Shown: positions 1 to 6,819, counted from the stretch's first letter. The stretch: DNA of 7,016 nucleotides from an uncultured Capnocytophaga sp. (GCA_905372595.1 CAJPPS010000076.1:1-7016); one strand, 5' to 3'. Notes: generated by a model from the sequence alone, not told the origin. Numbers and translations: made by a program.

Positions 1-338
1 AAAATTTTATTATCTGCTTTCATTTGGGAAACCTTTCCCTGATCATTAACTTTAATTATATTCTTCTGGAAAACAATCTGATAACGATAAGGAGCTGTAT
101 ATTGCCAATTCAGCTGATCTGGCTTAGCATAAGCTATTTTACCTACAGTTTCTATATCTTTGGACATAAATTCCAGATGTTTTCTCTGCTTGAAATCAGC
201 TTGCATTGTTTTGATAGCCTGATTTCTTTCTATTGCCTTAGCTTTGAAGTCTGAAGACTGTGCTTGCGTAAGAGAAACTTCCTGTCCCCAAGAAGAAAAC
301 ATTAGTAAAGTGGTACAAATAATATATATATATTTCAT
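1..338 (-). CDS. LolA-like outer membrane lipoprotein carrier protein (partial, 3' end beyond window)
   Basis: Reading the minus strand from an ATG at 338 gives 112 codons open to the window edge. The N-terminus MKYIYIICTTLLMFSSWGQ is a Sec signal peptide, with cleavage likely just before or after Q19, so the protein should be periplasmic. The body has the LolA look: a QADFKQRKHLEF segment near residues 50-61, then a VGKIAYAKPDQLNWQY segment, then PYRYQIVF and a short turn (NDQG). This corresponds to the 'DF.Q...G.l.Y..P..lrW.Y..P' pattern of the family, whose members carry lipoproteins across the periplasm from the inner-membrane Lol ABC transporter. Full-length relatives are roughly 200-215 residues, so about half is present. 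It starts 42 bp after the MetX-like stop, with no TAnnTTTG promoter or hairpin between them, so co-transcription is likely. The family call comes from motif recall, not a search. Confidence 0.82.
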   Translation of the reverse strand, partial: MKYIYIICTTLLMFSSWGQEVSLTQAQSSDFKAKAIERNQAIKTMQADFKQRKHLEFMSKDIETVGKIAYAKPDQLNWQYTAPYRYQIVFQKNIIKVNDQGKVSQMKADNKI

Positions 339-380
339 CTAATAATCATTTAAAAACTTCTAGAAAAGTCATTCCTAACC

Positions 381-1349
381 TTATGATAGAGCTGTTCTTA
401 TAAATTTATCTAACTGCTGGTATTCTATCAGGAATGCATCGTGACCGTGAATGGAAGAAATTTCATCATAAGTTGTTTTTTTACCCATTTGTTGTAGTAA
501 TTTGAAGGTCAATCTGTTTTCCTGAGGAACAAAGTACAAGTCAGTATCTGTTCCTATAATATGAATTTCAGTAGTTACAGGATCTATCACCTGCTCAAAG
601 TCTCCTCTATCTTTGCCTATATCAATTGTTTTAACTAGCTGATTCATTAGCTTATAAGCTGGAAGAGTAAAGCGATTCTGAAGCTTTTCTCCGTGGTGTA
701 AGAGCCAGGTTTCGGTATTGAATAGATTCCTTTCGGTATTAATACTTCTCTCAAATTTTTCTTTCAAAGAAGCTGGAGTACGATAACAAAGCATTGCGTG
801 CATTCGCGCATCGTGAAGAGGATTACAGCCCTCTAGTAAGCGTTCCTGAATCAGGCAATTGGCTATAACCCAGTCAGTCGTTTTCCAATCAGTAGCTACA
901 GCAAAAAAATGAGTTACATAGGTAGGTGCTAGAGCAATCATTTCCCAAGCTATCCCCCCTCCTAAGGAACTTCCTGATAATATGTGAATATGACTTACTT
1001 GTAACTTCTCTAAACCTAATAGGAAGACACGTGCCACATCACGAGCAGTCCATTCTTTATAATCAAGTATCAGTTCTTCTTCACCTCCTTGATAACCATT
1101 CCCGGGTATATTAAAGCAAATAACCGTGTAAGTCAGAGTATCAAAAGCCTTCCCCTCTCCTACTGTCTGATTCCACCAACCTTCCTTACCTATTACTTGA
1201 GAATTCCCTGTAAGAGCGTGATTAACTACAATTACAGGAGCCTCTCCCAAGGGAAGCCCAAATGTTTGATAGGTTAACCGAAGAATAGGATATTCTTTAC
1301 CTGATAAAGTAGTAAAATTCTTGATTTCTATATGCTTGAGCAACTCCAT
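381..1349 (-). CDS. metX: Homoserine O-acyltransferase, MetX family (alpha/beta hydrolase fold)
   Basis: 322 aa, cytoplasmic. MetX enzymes transfer an acyl group (usually acetyl from acetyl-CoA) to L-homoserine, the activation step of methionine synthesis. Family marks seen: NHALTG at 43-48 (oxyanion-hole strand), VICFN..G.GYQG at 76-88, the nucleophile elbow GSSLGG with Ser128, the helical-lid block DARM...CYRTPASLKEKFERS at 180-202, the LLHHGEKLQNRF segment at 216-227, the catalytic acid in GTDTDLYF (Asp270), and the hallmark GHDAFLIE with His303. The full Ser-Asp-His triad is therefore present. At 322 aa it is shorter than the 350-380 aa of typical MetX, mostly through a short N-terminus and tight loops. 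The ATG at 1349 sits about 27 nt after the expected transcription start of a good promoter. Acetyl versus succinyl preference, or serine as acceptor, cannot be settled here. A LolA-like gene follows 42 bp downstream. Confidence 0.88.
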   Translation of the reverse strand: MELLKHIEIKNFTTLSGKEYPILRLTYQTFGLPLGEAPVIVVNHALTGNSQVIGKEGWWNQTVGEGKAFDTLTYTVICFNIPGNGYQGGEEELILDYKEWTARDVARVFLLGLEKLQVSHIHILSGSSLGGGIAWEMIALAPTYVTHFFAVATDWKTTDWVIANCLIQERLLEGCNPLHDARMHAMLCYRTPASLKEKFERSINTERNLFNTETWLLHHGEKLQNRFTLPAYKLMNQLVKTIDIGKDRGDFEQVIDPVTTEIHIIGTDTDLYFVPQENRLTFKLLQQMGKKTTYDEISSIHGHDAFLIEYQQLDKFIRTALS

Positions 1350-1381
1350 AAATTACACACTTCTTATTTTGTTTTTTCCTG

Positions 1382-1412
1382 CAAAAGTAGGTTTTTATAA
1401 GGAAATAGGCAA
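1382..1412 (-). promoter_or_regulatory. Bacteroidota-type promoter for the metX-lolA unit
   Basis: Read on the minus strand, TACTTTTG (1389-1382) matches the TAnnTTTG -7 element, and TTG (1412-1410) stands 20 nt upstream as the -33 element. Both agree with the consensus for the Bacteroidota primary sigma factor. Transcription would start near 1376, leaving a leader of about 27 nt before the ATG at 1349. No riboswitch-sized leader is present. Confidence 0.75.
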
Positions 1413-1431
1413 ATTTTTATTAGGCAAATTT
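1406..1431. repeat. Two direct copies of an 11-bp sequence over the metX promoter
   Basis: TAGGCAAATTT occurs exactly at 1406-1416 and again at 1421-1431, a period of 15 bp. The first copy contains the -33 TTG (minus strand) of the metX promoter and the second lies just upstream of it. Tandem half-sites placed this way could be an operator, but the flanks are AT-rich and no regulator gene is nearby. Regulation is inference; only the repeat itself is seen. Confidence 0.5.
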
Positions 1432-1552
1432 CTTTGTTTTCTCTATCCTCAAGAAAGTATAAAAAAATCTCTTTAATCTACAGATGTAAAAGAGCAAAAA
1501 CTATGCCACAAATATTAACAATCTTATATCATATGAATTAAAAATATTTTTT

Positions 1553-1560
1553 TACCTTTG
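1553..1560 (+). promoter_or_regulatory. -7 element of the promoter for the mltD-like gene
   Basis: TACCTTTG is an exact TAnnTTTG match. No TTG lies at the usual 19-20 nt upstream; the corresponding place (1531-1535) reads ATATG, so the -33 box is poor. Transcription would start around 1565-1568, giving a leader of about 25 nt before the ATG at 1592. This start site also argues against the in-frame TTG at 1565 being the translation start. Confidence 0.65.
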
Positions 1561-1591
1561 CCCCTTGAACACTCATCTAAATGAATTTATA

Positions 1592-2929
1592 ATGAAAAAA
1601 ACTTACTTTTTTACCCTTTTATATATCTGTTCTTTTTCAGCAAATTCTCAGGTAAAAAACACAGTATCAGACACTCTACATAAGCCCTCAACTAACAGAA
1701 TTACCAATGATAGTCTTTCCTCAGGAAACCTTCGTGAAGGGCTTTTTCACTTACAGGACAATAACAAGGCTCTAAAGTATGATAAGAAATGGTTAGAAGA
1801 ACTCTCTAACAACTCCCTCTTCCCTCTTATGCAGAATGATATTCAGAGTACTCCCTCTGAAAACGTTGTCTATAATGAGCTCTCCACAGAAGTTCTTAAA
1901 GAACGTTTAGCAAAACTTGACCAAAAAACTCCTTTTCATATAGAATACAACCCTATTCTAGAGAATGTCATCAAAAATTTTCTAAAAAACAGACGTAGCT
2001 CTCTACAGAGATTGATGAATATCAGCCAGTATTATTTCCCAATGTTCGAAAAAGAACTTGTGAAACATCAAATCCCAAAAGAAATCAAATACCTAGCTAT
2101 TGTTGAAAGTGCTCTAAACCCTAAAGCTACTTCTCCTATGGGAGCTAAAGGACTTTGGCAATTTATGTACTATACAGGAAAAATGTATGGACTTGAAGTG
2201 AGTAATTATGTAGATGATCGTTCTCATCCTGAGCTAGCTACTCAGGCAGCTGCTCAGTACCTCAAGAAGCTCTATAGTGTATTCAACGACTGGGACTTAG
2301 TTCTTGCTGCCTATAACTCTGGACCTGGAAATGTAACTAAAGCAATGCGTAGGTCAGGAGGAAAAACCAATTACTGGAATCTGCGCCCTTATCTTCCTAA
2401 TGAAACAGCTGGATATGTCCCTGCTTTCTTGGCTACTATGTATATCTTTGAATATGCTAAAGAACACGGTTTTCAAACTCAAAAACCTGAAAAAGTATTC
2501 TTTGAAACAGATACAGTACAAGTAAAAAGACATATTTCTTTCAAGGATATTAGCCAAGTGGTAGGAATGACTGAAGAAGAAATTGGTTTCTTTAATCCTG
2601 CTTATACTCTGAACATTGTCCCTTATATAGAAGGTAAAAATTATGGAGTACGACTTCCTGTGGAGGCAATTGGCAAATTTGTTAATAATGAGGATGCCAT
2701 CTATGCTTACCTTGACCAAGAAGCTTCAAAACGCGAAAGACCTCTTCCTGAAGTACTTTCCTCTGTACAAGCCTCTAGTAACAAACGTACTACTCACAAA
2801 GTAAAAAAAGGAGAAACTCTGGGAAGAATTGCTAGTAGATATGGTGTTACTGTTACCCAATTGAAAAAATGGAATAATCTTAGGAGTACAAATCTTAAGG
2901 CTGGACAACGTATTGTTATTCATAAATAA
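1592..2929 (+). CDS. mltD: Membrane-bound/exported lytic murein transglycosylase, MltD type, with C-terminal LysM
   Basis: 445 aa. It should cleave peptidoglycan between MurNAc and GlcNAc, leaving 1,6-anhydroMurNAc ends, in the periplasm. The N-terminus MKKTYFFTLLYICSFSANSQ is a signal peptide. Cys13 does not sit in a proper lipobox, so lipidation is doubtful. The GH23 (SLT) domain covers roughly residues 140-300: catalytic Glu172 in LAIVESALNP, MGAKGLWQF at 183-191, AAYNSGPG at 239-246, and NETAGYVPAF. A degenerate LysM-like stretch follows at about 311-355. A clear LysM covers 402-445 (HKVKKGETLGRIASRYGV), ending at the C-terminus. Total length matches E. coli MltD (452 aa). The reading frame extends upstream to a TTG at 1565, but that lies at the expected transcription start, and the ATG at 1592 begins the signal peptide. 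The promoter of the next gene begins only 3 nt after the stop. Confidence 0.9.
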   Translation: MKKTYFFTLLYICSFSANSQVKNTVSDTLHKPSTNRITNDSLSSGNLREGLFHLQDNNKALKYDKKWLEELSNNSLFPLMQNDIQSTPSENVVYNELSTEVLKERLAKLDQKTPFHIEYNPILENVIKNFLKNRRSSLQRLMNISQYYFPMFEKELVKHQIPKEIKYLAIVESALNPKATSPMGAKGLWQFMYYTGKMYGLEVSNYVDDRSHPELATQAAAQYLKKLYSVFNDWDLVLAAYNSGPGNVTKAMRRSGGKTNYWNLRPYLPNETAGYVPAFLATMYIFEYAKEHGFQTQKPEKVFFETDTVQVKRHISFKDISQVVGMTEEEIGFFNPAYTLNIVPYIEGKNYGVRLPVEAIGKFVNNEDAIYAYLDQEASKRERPLPEVLSSVQASSNKRTTHKVKKGETLGRIASRYGVTVTQLKKWNNLRSTNLKAGQRIVIHK

Positions 2930-2932
2930 TTC

Positions 2933-2962
2933 TTGACTTTTAAAGAAAAATCACTACCTTTG
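2933..2962 (+). promoter_or_regulatory. Bacteroidota-type promoter for the CBS-like/ACAD operon
   Basis: TTGAC at 2933-2937 and TACCTTTG at 2955-2962 are separated by 19 nt counted from TTG, an excellent match to TTG-N19-TAnnTTTG. It begins immediately after the mltD stop (2929). Transcription would start near 2968, giving a leader of about 70 nt, longer than the other leaders in this window. No terminator separates it from mltD, so readthrough from mltD is also possible. Confidence 0.8.
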
Positions 2963-3038
2963 CTTCTTTGAATTTTCCTATATAATCACAAGCAGATGGT
3001 AGGAGCTTTCTAAAAAATATTCATATAAATAAGTGAAA

Positions 3039-4073
3039 ATGCTTACTAAAAATACGGAGAAGCTACAAAATATTCATTATTATGATAGTCTTCTTGAACT
3101 TACAGGAAACACACCTTTGGTTTCTTTAGAAAAAATAGCCTCTCAAATGGAGGGGCATTTTTTTGCTAAGTTAGAAGCTTTTAATCCTGGTCATTCTGCA
3201 AAGGATCGTACTGCGCTTTACATCATTACAGAAGCAGAAAAAAAGGGGCTTCTAAAACCTGGAGGAGTAATTATTGAGACTACCTCAGGGAACACTGGAT
3301 TTAGCTTGGCTATGATTGCTGCCATTCGTGGCTATCGTTGCATCCTTGCTGTTACTGATAAATCCTCTCAAGATAAGATTGATATGCTCCGCGCCTTAGG
3401 AGCTGAAGTACACGTTTGCCCTGCAAAAGTAGCTCCTGAAGATCCTCGTTCTTATTATGAAGTAGCCAAACGCTTGCATAAAGAAACTCCCAATTCTATT
3501 TATATCAACCAGTATTTCAATCCTTTAAATATCGAAGCTCATTACCAGAGTACAGGAAGAGAAATCTGGAAACAGACTTCAGGAGAGGTTACACACGTAG
3601 TGGCTTGTAGTGGTACAGGAGGAACTATCTCCGGAATTGCTAGATTTCTAAAAGAAAAGAATCCTAATATCAAAATACTAGGAGTAGATGCAGAAGGCTC
3701 TCTAATTAAGAAATATTTTGATACAGGCGAACTTGATAAAAATGAACTTCACCCTTATTATATAGAAGGATTAGGCAAAAACCTTGTTCCTGGAGCTTTG
3801 GATACACAAGTAATTGATGAGTTTATCAAGGTAAATGACGTAGAAAGCGCCCTTATGGCTCGGCATATTACTCAGAAAACAGGTATTTTCTGTGGATATA
3901 CCTCAGGAGCTGCGTGGGTAGCTACTCAAAAATATGCTCAGAAAGGTCTCTTTTCTCCTGAAAGCGTTGTTGTGGTTATCTTTCCTGACCACGGTTCTCG
4001 CTATATGAACAAGATTTATAACGAACAATGGTTACAGGATACCCTACACCTGGAACCTTCCTCTTTAGATTAA
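3039..4073 (+). CDS. Cystathionine beta-synthase / cysteine synthase family PLP enzyme
   Basis: 344 aa from the ATG at 3039; an in-frame GTG two codons upstream is possible but less likely. It is a fold-type II PLP enzyme of the cytoplasm. Seen: ELTGNTPLV near the N-terminus, the Schiff-base lysine Lys55 in NPGHSAKDR, the substrate/PLP loop TSGNTG at 82-87, the phosphate-binding SGTGGT at 191-196, and GYTSGAA at 286-292, where Thr288 replaces the usual Ser beside the PLP ring nitrogen. Long stretches recall the catalytic core of human CBS rather than CysK: RGYRC, DMLRALGAEV, and YIEGLGKNLVP (CBS has VEGIGYDFIP). There is no N-terminal haem segment and no C-terminal CBS-domain pair, so it is a core-only enzyme. 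It may condense serine or O-acetylserine with homocysteine or sulfide; the sequence does not decide. An acyl-CoA dehydrogenase follows after 26 bp, probably in the same operon. Confidence 0.85.
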   Translation: MLTKNTEKLQNIHYYDSLLELTGNTPLVSLEKIASQMEGHFFAKLEAFNPGHSAKDRTALYIITEAEKKGLLKPGGVIIETTSGNTGFSLAMIAAIRGYRCILAVTDKSSQDKIDMLRALGAEVHVCPAKVAPEDPRSYYEVAKRLHKETPNSIYINQYFNPLNIEAHYQSTGREIWKQTSGEVTHVVACSGTGGTISGIARFLKEKNPNIKILGVDAEGSLIKKYFDTGELDKNELHPYYIEGLGKNLVPGALDTQVIDEFIKVNDVESALMARHITQKTGIFCGYTSGAAWVATQKYAQKGLFSPESVVVVIFPDHGSRYMNKIYNEQWLQDTLHLEPSSLD

Positions 4074-4099
4074 CTTATTCAAATAAATTCCTAATACAA

Positions 4100-5233
4100 A
4101 TGGATTTTTCTCACTCTCAAGAACTCGAAATGATTGCCCAAGTGGCAAGAGATTTTGCGCGACAACATTTACTCCCTCACCGTAGCTTGTGGGATAAAGA
4201 ACAGACTTTCCCTTTGGAAGTTTTCAAAAAAGCTGGAGAACTTGGCTTTATGGGAATCCTTGTTCCTGAAGCTTATGGTGGTTCTGCTTTAGGCTATCAC
4301 GAATATATTACCATCATCAGTGAAATTTCACAGGTGGATCCCTCTATAGGGCTCTCTATAGCTGCTCATAATTCTCTCTGTGTAAATCATATACTTTCTT
4401 TTGCCAATGAAGAACAAAAAAAACACTGGTTACCCAAATTAGCCTCTGGAGAACATATAGGAGCTTGGGGAATTACAGAACATAATACAGGTTCTGATGC
4501 AGGAGGAATGCATACCACCGCTGTTAAGAAAGGGAATCAATGGGTGCTTAATGGAACAAAAAACTTTATCACCCACGCTATCAGTGCAGATATAGCAGTA
4601 GTGATTGCCCGTACAGGAGAAAAAGGAGATAAGCACGGAATGACTGCTTTTGTTGTAGAAAGAGGAACAAAAGGTTTTTCTAGCGGAAAAAAGATAGATA
4701 AACTGGGAATGCGTGCCAGTGAAACCGCTGAGCTTATTTTCCAAGAGTGTATAATCCCTGACGAAAACCGCTTAGGAGCTGTAGGAGAAGGCTTTATACA
4801 AGCAATGAAAATTCTTGACGGAGGACGTATCTCTATTGGAGCTCTGTCTCTGGGTATTGCCAAAGGAGCTATACAAGCAGCTATCCAATATTCCAAAGAA
4901 CGTTCTCAGTTTGGAAAACCTATTATCTCCTTCCAAGCTATTGGATTCAAGCTTGCCGAGCTCTCTACTGAAATAGAAGCAGCCGAACTACTCTTACACA
5001 AAGCGGCTTACCTAAAGCAAACCAATCAAAAGGTTACTCAGCAATCAGCTATGGCTAAGCTTTATGCCTCTGAACTCTGTGTAAAAGTTACAGGAGAAGC
5101 TATCCAGATACACGGAGGCTACGGATATACAACTGACTATCCCGTTGAAAAATTCTATCGAGATGCGAAGTTATGTACCATAGGTGAAGGTACTTCCGAA
5201 ATCCTGAAACTCGTTATCAGTAGAAACCTATAA
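4100..5233 (+). CDS. Acyl-CoA dehydrogenase
   Basis: 377 aa, an FAD flavoenzyme oxidising an acyl-CoA to the trans-2-enoyl-CoA and passing electrons to electron-transfer flavoprotein. Length is normal for the short/medium/branched-chain group (about 380). Seen: an N-terminal helical domain, then the signature GITEHNTGSDAGG at 124-136 (Thr130 where many family members have Ala or Gly), the beta-domain (NGTKNFITHAISADIAVV), KLGMRASETAEL at 201-212, GGRISIGALSLGIA at 241-254, RSQFGKP at 268-274, and a C-terminal QIHGGYGYTTDYPVEKFYRDAK starting at Gln336. IGEGTSEI places Glu363 where the catalytic base of SCAD/MCAD lies. The frame is open upstream to 4028, overlapping the preceding gene, but the ATG at 4100 gives the normal family N-terminus. 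There is a 26-bp gap after the CBS-like gene with no promoter between. Acyl chain specificity is not readable here. Confidence 0.9.
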   Translation: MDFSHSQELEMIAQVARDFARQHLLPHRSLWDKEQTFPLEVFKKAGELGFMGILVPEAYGGSALGYHEYITIISEISQVDPSIGLSIAAHNSLCVNHILSFANEEQKKHWLPKLASGEHIGAWGITEHNTGSDAGGMHTTAVKKGNQWVLNGTKNFITHAISADIAVVIARTGEKGDKHGMTAFVVERGTKGFSSGKKIDKLGMRASETAELIFQECIIPDENRLGAVGEGFIQAMKILDGGRISIGALSLGIAKGAIQAAIQYSKERSQFGKPIISFQAIGFKLAELSTEIEAAELLLHKAAYLKQTNQKVTQQSAMAKLYASELCVKVTGEAIQIHGGYGYTTDYPVEKFYRDAKLCTIGEGTSEILKLVISRNL

Positions 5234-5243
5234 TTCTTAAAAT

Positions 5244-5275
5244 AAAAGAGGCTTTCTAAAAAGGAAGCCTCTTTT
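5244..5275. terminator. Bidirectional intrinsic terminator between convergent genes
   Basis: The arms AAAAGAGGCTTTC (5244-5256) and GGAAGCCTCTTTT (5263-5275) pair over 13 bp (one G-U) around a 6-nt loop. The stem has A-runs on one side and T-runs on the other, so it can terminate in both directions. It starts 10 nt after the acyl-CoA dehydrogenase stop and lies 17 nt past the ankyrin gene stop on the other strand, so one hairpin can serve both. Confidence 0.85.
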
Positions 5276-5291
5276 ATAAAAAATTCTATTA

Positions 5292-6767
5292 TTACTTCAA
5301 AAATTCCAGATTAGTTCCACTCTTTTGAAGAGATTCATTTTCTTTAGCCAAATCATAAGCCGTCTCTCCTAACTCAGTAGTACTTGTCTTATCAGCTCCT
5401 TTACTAATGAGATATTCTAACACTTCAGTATCTTTAGCCACCATTGCAGCTTTTATCAAGGCTGTTTCTCCTTCTTTATTCTTAGTGTTGATATTCACCC
5501 AAGGAAGTACTTTTTCTATAAGCTTGCGATTACCTCTCTGAATAGCTATATGTAAGGCTGTATTTCCTTGTACATTGGGTTGCTCTAAGGATACTTTATA
5601 CTTTTGCAAGAGAGCTACTTTCTTATCAAAATCAGCCTCTCCATCCTTCTTGCGTGGATTATAGCTCTTAAGAAGAGCCTCTATCAGGTTTTCTCCTTTA
5701 TTATTAACTGTATTTATAGTAGCTCCTTCTGCTAACAAGAAGGCAACCACTTCATTATTACTACGTTGCAAAGCTATTTGTAAGGCAGTGTCTCCTTTTT
5801 TATTAATTTTATTCACAAGATTCTGATCCTTATAAAGAGCTTTTACTATTTCTAGGTTTGTTCCATAACAAGCATTCATAAGTGGAGTATTTCCATCCTT
5901 ATCTACAAGATCTGTTTGAGCCCCTTTATCTATCAAATAAGTAATAGAAGGTAAATCTTGTCTGCGAGCTAAATAATGAAGTGCATTAGCTCCTTTACTA
6001 TCCATTGCATTGGCATTTATCTTTTGCTCTTGCACAAGATACTTATACAAATCCAGAGAATTATTAGGCTGGCGAACAATTCCCTCTGCCGCCATCGGAA
6101 GAGCTTGTGAGGTAGGTCTTACTTTCTTTCGAAGCGCCTTTAGAAGAGAGAGGTTCCCTTTTCTGGTTGCATAATCAAAAAGGGTTGCACCATTTTCTCC
6201 CTTGTCCTTAAGCCGTAAGCCTTTATTCACAAAAAATTGTGTAATCGTAAGTTGTTCATTATCAAAAGGGATAAGCTTCATCAAGAGCGTTTCTCCTCCT
6301 GTGTAGCGTTCTTTAGGATTTATTCCTGCTTTAAAAAACAATTCATAAACCGCTGGGTCTGTAATTCCAAAAAGAGCTGCAAAAGTTACAGGCGTATAAC
6401 CCTTAGTATCCTTGGCATATAAGTCGCTTCCTTTATCAATAAGATACTGTATTAACTCAATATTACCTGTACTCGCTGCCCAAAACAGATAAGTACGCCC
6501 ATCGTGAGTTCGCTTATTAATATCATTTCCTGGCTGTTCTATCAAATAGATTGCTGTCGCAGTGGGTACTTTCCCCAAGATAGCCAAAGCAGTGGCATCA
6601 AAAGCAGCTTCATTCAGTTGTGAAGGACTATTCCCCTCGGCTATAGCTGCTTTAACTTGCTCCACAGAAGTATTTTCTTTCCAGAAATCACGGGCGAAAA
6701 AAGTATTTTGTTGTGCTAATACAGGAAAAAATGCTATTAAAGCAATTCCTAACAGTGTTTTTTTCAT
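5292..6767 (-). CDS. Exported ankyrin-repeat protein
   Basis: 491 aa. The N-terminus MKKTLLGIALIAFFPVLAQQ is a clear Sec signal peptide (cleavage after VLA), so the protein should be periplasmic or surface-exposed, not cytoplasmic like most ankyrin proteins. From about residue 89 to 477 it is a run of some 11 ankyrin units of about 33 residues. The best are DGRTYLFWAASTGNIELIQY (89-108), KGANALHYLARRQ (258-270), DGNTPLMNACYGTNLEIVKA (291-310), KGDTALQIALQRSNNEVVAF (324-343), QGNTALHIAIQRGNRKLIEK (400-419) and EGETALIKAAM (432-442). Units at about 219-256 and 357-397 are degenerate. No catalytic domain is visible, so a protein-binding or scaffolding role is inferred. The frame is open upstream to 6899, but that part crosses the promoter at 6790-6797 and the terminator of the neighbouring gene; the ATG at 6767 begins the signal peptide. 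It appears monocistronic. No specific partner is apparent. Confidence 0.88.
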   Translation of the reverse strand: MKKTLLGIALIAFFPVLAQQNTFFARDFWKENTSVEQVKAAIAEGNSPSQLNEAAFDATALAILGKVPTATAIYLIEQPGNDINKRTHDGRTYLFWAASTGNIELIQYLIDKGSDLYAKDTKGYTPVTFAALFGITDPAVYELFFKAGINPKERYTGGETLLMKLIPFDNEQLTITQFFVNKGLRLKDKGENGATLFDYATRKGNLSLLKALRKKVRPTSQALPMAAEGIVRQPNNSLDLYKYLVQEQKINANAMDSKGANALHYLARRQDLPSITYLIDKGAQTDLVDKDGNTPLMNACYGTNLEIVKALYKDQNLVNKINKKGDTALQIALQRSNNEVVAFLLAEGATINTVNNKGENLIEALLKSYNPRKKDGEADFDKKVALLQKYKVSLEQPNVQGNTALHIAIQRGNRKLIEKVLPWVNINTKNKEGETALIKAAMVAKDTEVLEYLISKGADKTSTTELGETAYDLAKENESLQKSGTNLEFLK

Positions 6768-6789
6768 TTGTACGTTTTTTAAGAAAGTG

Positions 6790-6819
6790 CAAATATACGA
6801 AAAATTTAGATAGAATCTA
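6790..6819 (-). promoter_or_regulatory. Promoter of the ankyrin-repeat gene
   Basis: On the minus strand TATATTTG (6797-6790) matches TAnnTTTG exactly. At 19 nt upstream the -33 position (6819-6817) reads TAG instead of TTG, a one-base miss. Transcription would start around 6784, leaving a leader of only about 17 nt before the ATG at 6767. Confidence 0.6.

Noticed and set aside
24..254. Plus-strand 76-codon open frame
   Set aside because: It is antisense to the lolA-like gene, whose minus-strand frame has a signal peptide and family motifs; the plus-strand product has no recognisable features.
926..1277. Two plus-strand 62-codon open frames
   Set aside because: Antisense to metX, overlapping each other; compositional shadows only.
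1457..1493. Weak hairpin CTCTTT/AAAGAG followed by seven T on the minus strand, terminator-like
   Set aside because: Only a 6-bp AT-rich stem with a 13-nt loop, and no minus-strand gene lies upstream for it to terminate.
2354..2719. Minus-strand 121-codon open frame
   Set aside because: Entirely antisense to the well-supported mltD-like gene; no promoter or known motif.
2996..3013. Five-codon upstream frame (MVGAF then stop) in the CBS-like leader
   Set aside because: Too short and without Cys, Met or Ser codon enrichment expected of an attenuator peptide; likely chance.
4028..4099. 24-codon N-terminal extension of the acyl-CoA dehydrogenase
   Set aside because: It overlaps the end of the CBS-like gene and lies outside the normal family N-terminus.
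4439..4896. Two overlapping minus-strand open frames (101 and 119 codons)
   Set aside because: Both are antisense to the acyl-CoA dehydrogenase, overlap each other, and show no family resemblance.
6237..6813. Plus-strand open frames of 61 and 83 codons
   Set aside because: Antisense to the ankyrin gene and its promoter; no motifs.
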